A stretch of DNA of 64,000 nt from Gelatoporia subvermispora B (taxonomy: Eukaryota > Basidiomycota > Agaricomycetes > Polyporales > Gelatoporiaceae). A program made the translations under genes and the position numbers. The stretch lies in the NCBI GenBank assembly GCA_000320605.2, contig KB445795.1, positions 681,867 to 745,866 of the forward strand. The letters are read 5' to 3'. This document shows positions 61,001 through 64,000 of this stretch, piece after piece. Each line of letters starts with the position of its first letter. Within the stretch, counting starts at the first letter, position 1. The notes beneath the pieces are model-generated. The model made no database searches. It was given only the letters and a program-made list of their open reading frames with translations, and was not told the DNA's origin.

Positions 61001-62311
61001 ATAGCCTCCGAGGTGAGCGAGATGATGAGCTTGGTTGCCTCGACGCGGTCAGGACACTGGGCACCTTCTACGGAAGGAGTGCTGTCTCGTGCGTCAGCGG
61101 ACTCTGATAGATTACCATATATATCCTGCAGTCTCTCCTTTCGTTTAGCCCTGCGAAGTCTGTTCTTTTCGGTCTTCTTCGCCCTAGCCCGCGGAGACTT
61201 AACGAATGATACATTAGGGTGGTACTTGGAATATGTGACAACTGGCGTACGCTATCTGATTCTTGGAGATTAGTTGTGTTGTCCTGTTGTAGAGGAATGC
61301 CCCGTTTGACAACCGGAACAGTCGGTTCCAAGGTATTTTCGACCGTTACGTCCGGTCTGAGAGGTTTCAAGTGTCTTGAATCGACGCACGACACTGCGGA
61401 ACGTCGCGAATTCGCGAAATTGGGAGGGAATGCTTCTGTATTAACCCCTGCGTTTGGTCGAGGTTCTATGCATGATGAAGTATGCTCTGGACTCTCTCTG
61501 CGTTCGGAAGAGTCATCTGGGGAATTTGCAAGTGACCCAGCCACGCGGACATGTACAGGGTCCGAGATAGTCGCCACAGCCGGAGCCGATTCATCCAATA
61601 CAGCCGCCGGTGTCTGAGCCCCAGTATCTTTCTGGCGGTCATTCGACTGTGATGAGGCATCGATCACCAAAGTGTACCTCGGGCCAGTAGTAGGAGTTGT
61701 GAACCAATCGTCGTGAGCATCCGTTGTCATTGATATCGAAGGCTGAGCGGATTGATGCTGCTTGACTGTTTTGCATCAAGTTAGCGCGGATTCATACACA
61801 CCAGGGATCTAATTCACTCACTGGGCCACGTATCAATGACCTGGTTGACCTTCGCCTCATTGGGAGAATGCACAATTCTGACTAGCACGCCGTCTTGATA
61901 CTTGACGACAATGGGCAGATGATTAGGCCGGGCGGTGGTATTTTCGACCAAAGCACCTCTGAGAGTAAGTTGTGCTACGTCTCTGATTTTGATGTCCAAA
62001 AGTCTGGAATCTTTAGAACAAGGCCCGGATATGACGACTTCCAACCTGAGGGCATCCTTGACACGCAGGACGAGCCGTAGTTTAGGAGTTGAGTTACTCG
62101 GAGGGAACCTCATGACCACTTCGCCTTCTATATAGCCGCTGTTCTGAGCATTTGTAGCGCGAAGTACCCTCGCGTCGACCTCCAGCGATGGGTCGAACGG
62201 GTTTCCCGTCGCGGCTTCTGAGGTGGTAGCAGGCGTGTCTGGTTCCCGAGATTCCGACTTCCTGCGTTTCCTCGAATTGAACGGGGCATCTCCTTCAGCA
62301 TTTCGCTTCAT
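58051..62311 (-). CDS. POT1: POT1-like telomere single-strand binding protein
   Basis: Protects telomere ends by binding single-stranded G-rich DNA (family knowledge). Chosen start MKRNAEGDAPFNSRKRRKSE has a basic nuclear-type signal. An N-terminal OB-like part follows (GYIEGEVVMRFPPSNS, then LDIKIRDVAQLTLRGALVEN and HLPIVVKYQDGVLVRIVHS). Then a long low-complexity linker. The POT1 OB1-type region has GTYLPLDAVPDRQSIKIMGV and FTVNCFAKQRDLLPEPAIGD. Two related OB-like units come next (GIYTLYVTDYTVND with MKPGEFYSIRNVRMRL, then CNMYVTDYTSRPD with LKPGDFISIRNLRMRR). The C-terminal OB has a Cys pair (FTVRRCIKCRK) and YHFWLGVEDEAHDQLEILVC. It ends KRSYVLLHHAVLK. Many short introns; one gene or two adjacent genes was weighed, one is preferred. 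Confidence 0.8.
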
Positions 62312-62711
62312 TCTCAAGGACCCAGTGGCAAAGCAAATCGTGACGAGGAAGCAAGCAAGCAAGTCTTCCCGGACACCGTTACGGGACGAGCACCTTATAC
62401 GCGGGAGTGGCGGCGGAGCCCACAACTTGGCGCCTGAAGGCCTGACGCGCGACTGAGAGCGCTGTGAGCATGAGTGACTAATCACGTGGATCGATGTCAC
62501 GCGTTTCCTCATGAATTGCGTCACGCGTGCCGTGAGCGCTTGATGGAAAGCGCTGAAGCAGGCTCGGGCTGAAGGCACGGTGCTGCATGAATCGCGGCAA
62601 TTCGCAGTACTTCAGGACCTTCAAGCATTCTACTTGACCATTGCTACTCGTCTTTTCTGCTGACTGGAACAAAAGTTTACCTCTTGAGCTGAAAGCATTA
62701 TCTCAACGGGC
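62312..62711. promoter_or_regulatory. Divergent promoter region of POT1-like and TAP42 genes
   Basis: 400 bp between the divergent starts. No clear gene. An upstream in-frame extension of the POT1-like ORF to about 62578 exists but reads as unconserved sequence and is taken as 5' leader. Confidence 0.4.
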
Positions 62712-64000
62712 ATGGAGGCACCTCTGTCATCTGTGTTGTATCGAGCCCTCACCGCTGCAGCGAAGGCAGCGGATCTACCGACAATCGAAGACGAGACACA
62801 GGTCAGTCGTATATTATCCCCAAGCATTACAGCGTGCACTGACAACCATATCCAGAAACTCATACAGAACGCTCTTTCTGATCTCCGCGTGGTTGACTCC
62901 CGGATCTCCACCTTATCACTCTTCAGTCCCAACGATCAGCTTGCGGACATCGCTACGCGCGACCTTGCCTATCTATTTGTTCCATACTTCGTCTCGGAGG
63001 TTGAGAACCGTGTAAAGACTACTGATCCTGAAGAACGTTTGGAGCGTGTCCAACGTACTCAGGTAGGGACTGCGTGCCATGAACAACCGAGAAGCTGACG
63101 CTGCAGTTAGAGGCATCTACTACGATTCATTCAAAGCCTGGATACATACGAGGTCATCCCTGAAGCTGAGAAGTCGCTGTACTCACAAAGAACATCCACT
63201 ATCACTGATGCCGCCAAGCGTCGAGAGGTCAAGATCAAGCAGTACCAGAAAGAGAAGGCACTGAAGACACAAATTGCTGTACGTATATGCGATATCATCG
63301 CTATGTCATCGCAATTAACGATAGAATAAATAGGCAATACGGAAACGTCGCCACCAGGCTTCTTCAAGGGAACCCTCCTCAGACTTTGAACTGGCTACCT
63401 CACTCCTTCCCGACCCTTCTGCTCACGCAACCTCGTCAGACATAGATGACGATGACGACTCTGATACAGAAGATGTCCTCCGCGAAGCAACCTTGCTTCT
63501 CCTGCGCCTCGCTTACGCACAAGCACACGCCCAGCTCGAAAGTCTATGCCAAGAGCTCGAAATCCTACGCAGCATGCCGCCTCGTCCGCCTAATGAGCCG
63601 TCTGTCGCAGACGATCCTCGACGCGAGAAAGCTCGTGATGTCGATGATATGTGGAGGCTAGACAGGCCTGCTCCTCAAGGAGGCCCAGATGGGAAGGGCC
63701 CACTGCTGGATCCCAGTGGCAAGGTGCGCTTGCATTACACGAGGCAGGTTTATGCTCGGTGCCGAAACGTTCGTCATGCAGCCTCTGCGACCCTTCACTA
63801 TCCTCCCATCAAATGCGGCAGAACGTTCTAGGCTGCAAGCTCAGGTGTTCGGCCCTGGCCACCGACTGCCCTCCATGACCGTCGATGAGTATCTCGAGAT
63901 CGAACAGCAACGCGGGAATATCATCACAGGTGGAGGGTAAGCATCCTGAGTCGACTATATCCAAACGCATTCGCTGACGTATGATCGCATTCAGTCCACA
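62712..64000 (+). CDS. TAP42: TAP42/alpha-4 phosphatase-associated protein (cut off by window end)
   Basis: Binds PP2A-family catalytic subunits in TOR signalling (family knowledge). Starts MEAPLSSVLYRALTAAAKAA. The helical N-terminal domain includes LIQNALSDLRVVDSRISTLS, then DQLADIATRDLAYLFVPYFV and DPEERLERVQRTQ. The hallmark block is AAKRREVKIKQYQKEKALKT, followed by AIRKRRHQASSREPSSD and an acidic insert (DIDDDDDSDTEDVLREATL). Then RPPNEPSVADDPRREKARDV, RPFTILPSNAAERSRLQAQV and MTVDEYLEIEQQRGNIITGG. The last exon is incomplete: an intron begins near 63939 and the C-terminus lies beyond the window. Confidence 0.92.

Overview
This is a window of nuclear DNA from a filamentous basidiomycete. 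It is probably an agaricomycete; a polypore-type fungus is my guess, inferred from gene style and not from any search. The genes are dense, on both strands, and split by many short GT-AG introns of about 45-70 nt. Proteins and motifs are clearly fungal (ATG9, KEX2-type kexin, IML2, COA1, long arrestin-like protein). A DNMT1-type DNA methyltransferase with RFTS and BAH domains is present. There are no operons, CRISPR arrays or obvious intact transposons.

Layout: 0.5-2.4 kb PGS1 (-); 2.6-4.2 kb SCD6/LSM14 RNA-granule protein (+), two of whose introns carry a duplicated box C/D snoRNA-like element; 4.5-5.3 kb dephospho-CoA kinase (-); 5.6-8.4 kb IML2/TTC39 TPR protein (-); 8.9-10.7 kb EH-domain protein resembling IRS4/TAX4 (+); 10.9-14.3 kb ATG9 (-); 14.6 kb tRNA-Arg(CCT) (-); 15.2-17.2 kb ATP2, the F1-ATPase beta subunit (-); 17.8-19.6 kb ADE4 (+), whose start codon is split by an intron; 20-24.9 kb a decayed stretch with two broken F-box genes, a tRNA-Ser(AGA) and a half-tRNA relic; 24.9-28.6 kb arrestin-like trafficking adaptor (+); 29-31.2 kb heat shock factor (-); 32.7-35.4 kb COG6 (-); 35.7-36.5 kb COA1 (+); 36.7-38.3 kb PDA1 (-); 39.1-42.7 kb a second F-box area (one nearly intact gene and one relic); 43.1-43.7 kb ECM15-like protein (-); 44-46.8 kb ARMC8/GID5 (+); 46.9-51.9 kb DNMT1-like methyltransferase (-); 52-54.7 kb MCM7 (+); 54.9-57.8 kb kexin (-); 58.1-62.3 kb POT1-like telomere protein (-); 62.7 kb to the window end TAP42/alpha-4 (+, cut off).

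Most genes are single-copy housekeeping genes and do not form a pathway cluster. Several serve mitochondria (PGS1, ATP2, COA1, PDA1) or the secretory and endomembrane system (ATG9, COG6, kexin, arrestin, IML2). The one functionally suggestive pair is head-to-head MCM7 and the DNMT1-like gene, about 80 bp apart, coupling a replication-helicase subunit to a likely maintenance methyltransferase. I found no new gene cluster or defence system. The most unusual signals are the duplicated intronic snoRNA-like elements, the split ADE4 start codon, the decaying F-box family, the repeated AEEK-type motif in the arrestin tail, and repeated OB-like domains in the POT1-like protein.

Exon boundaries were inferred by eye from GT/AG signals and reading-frame continuity. 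Outer coordinates are start to stop codon as best judged.
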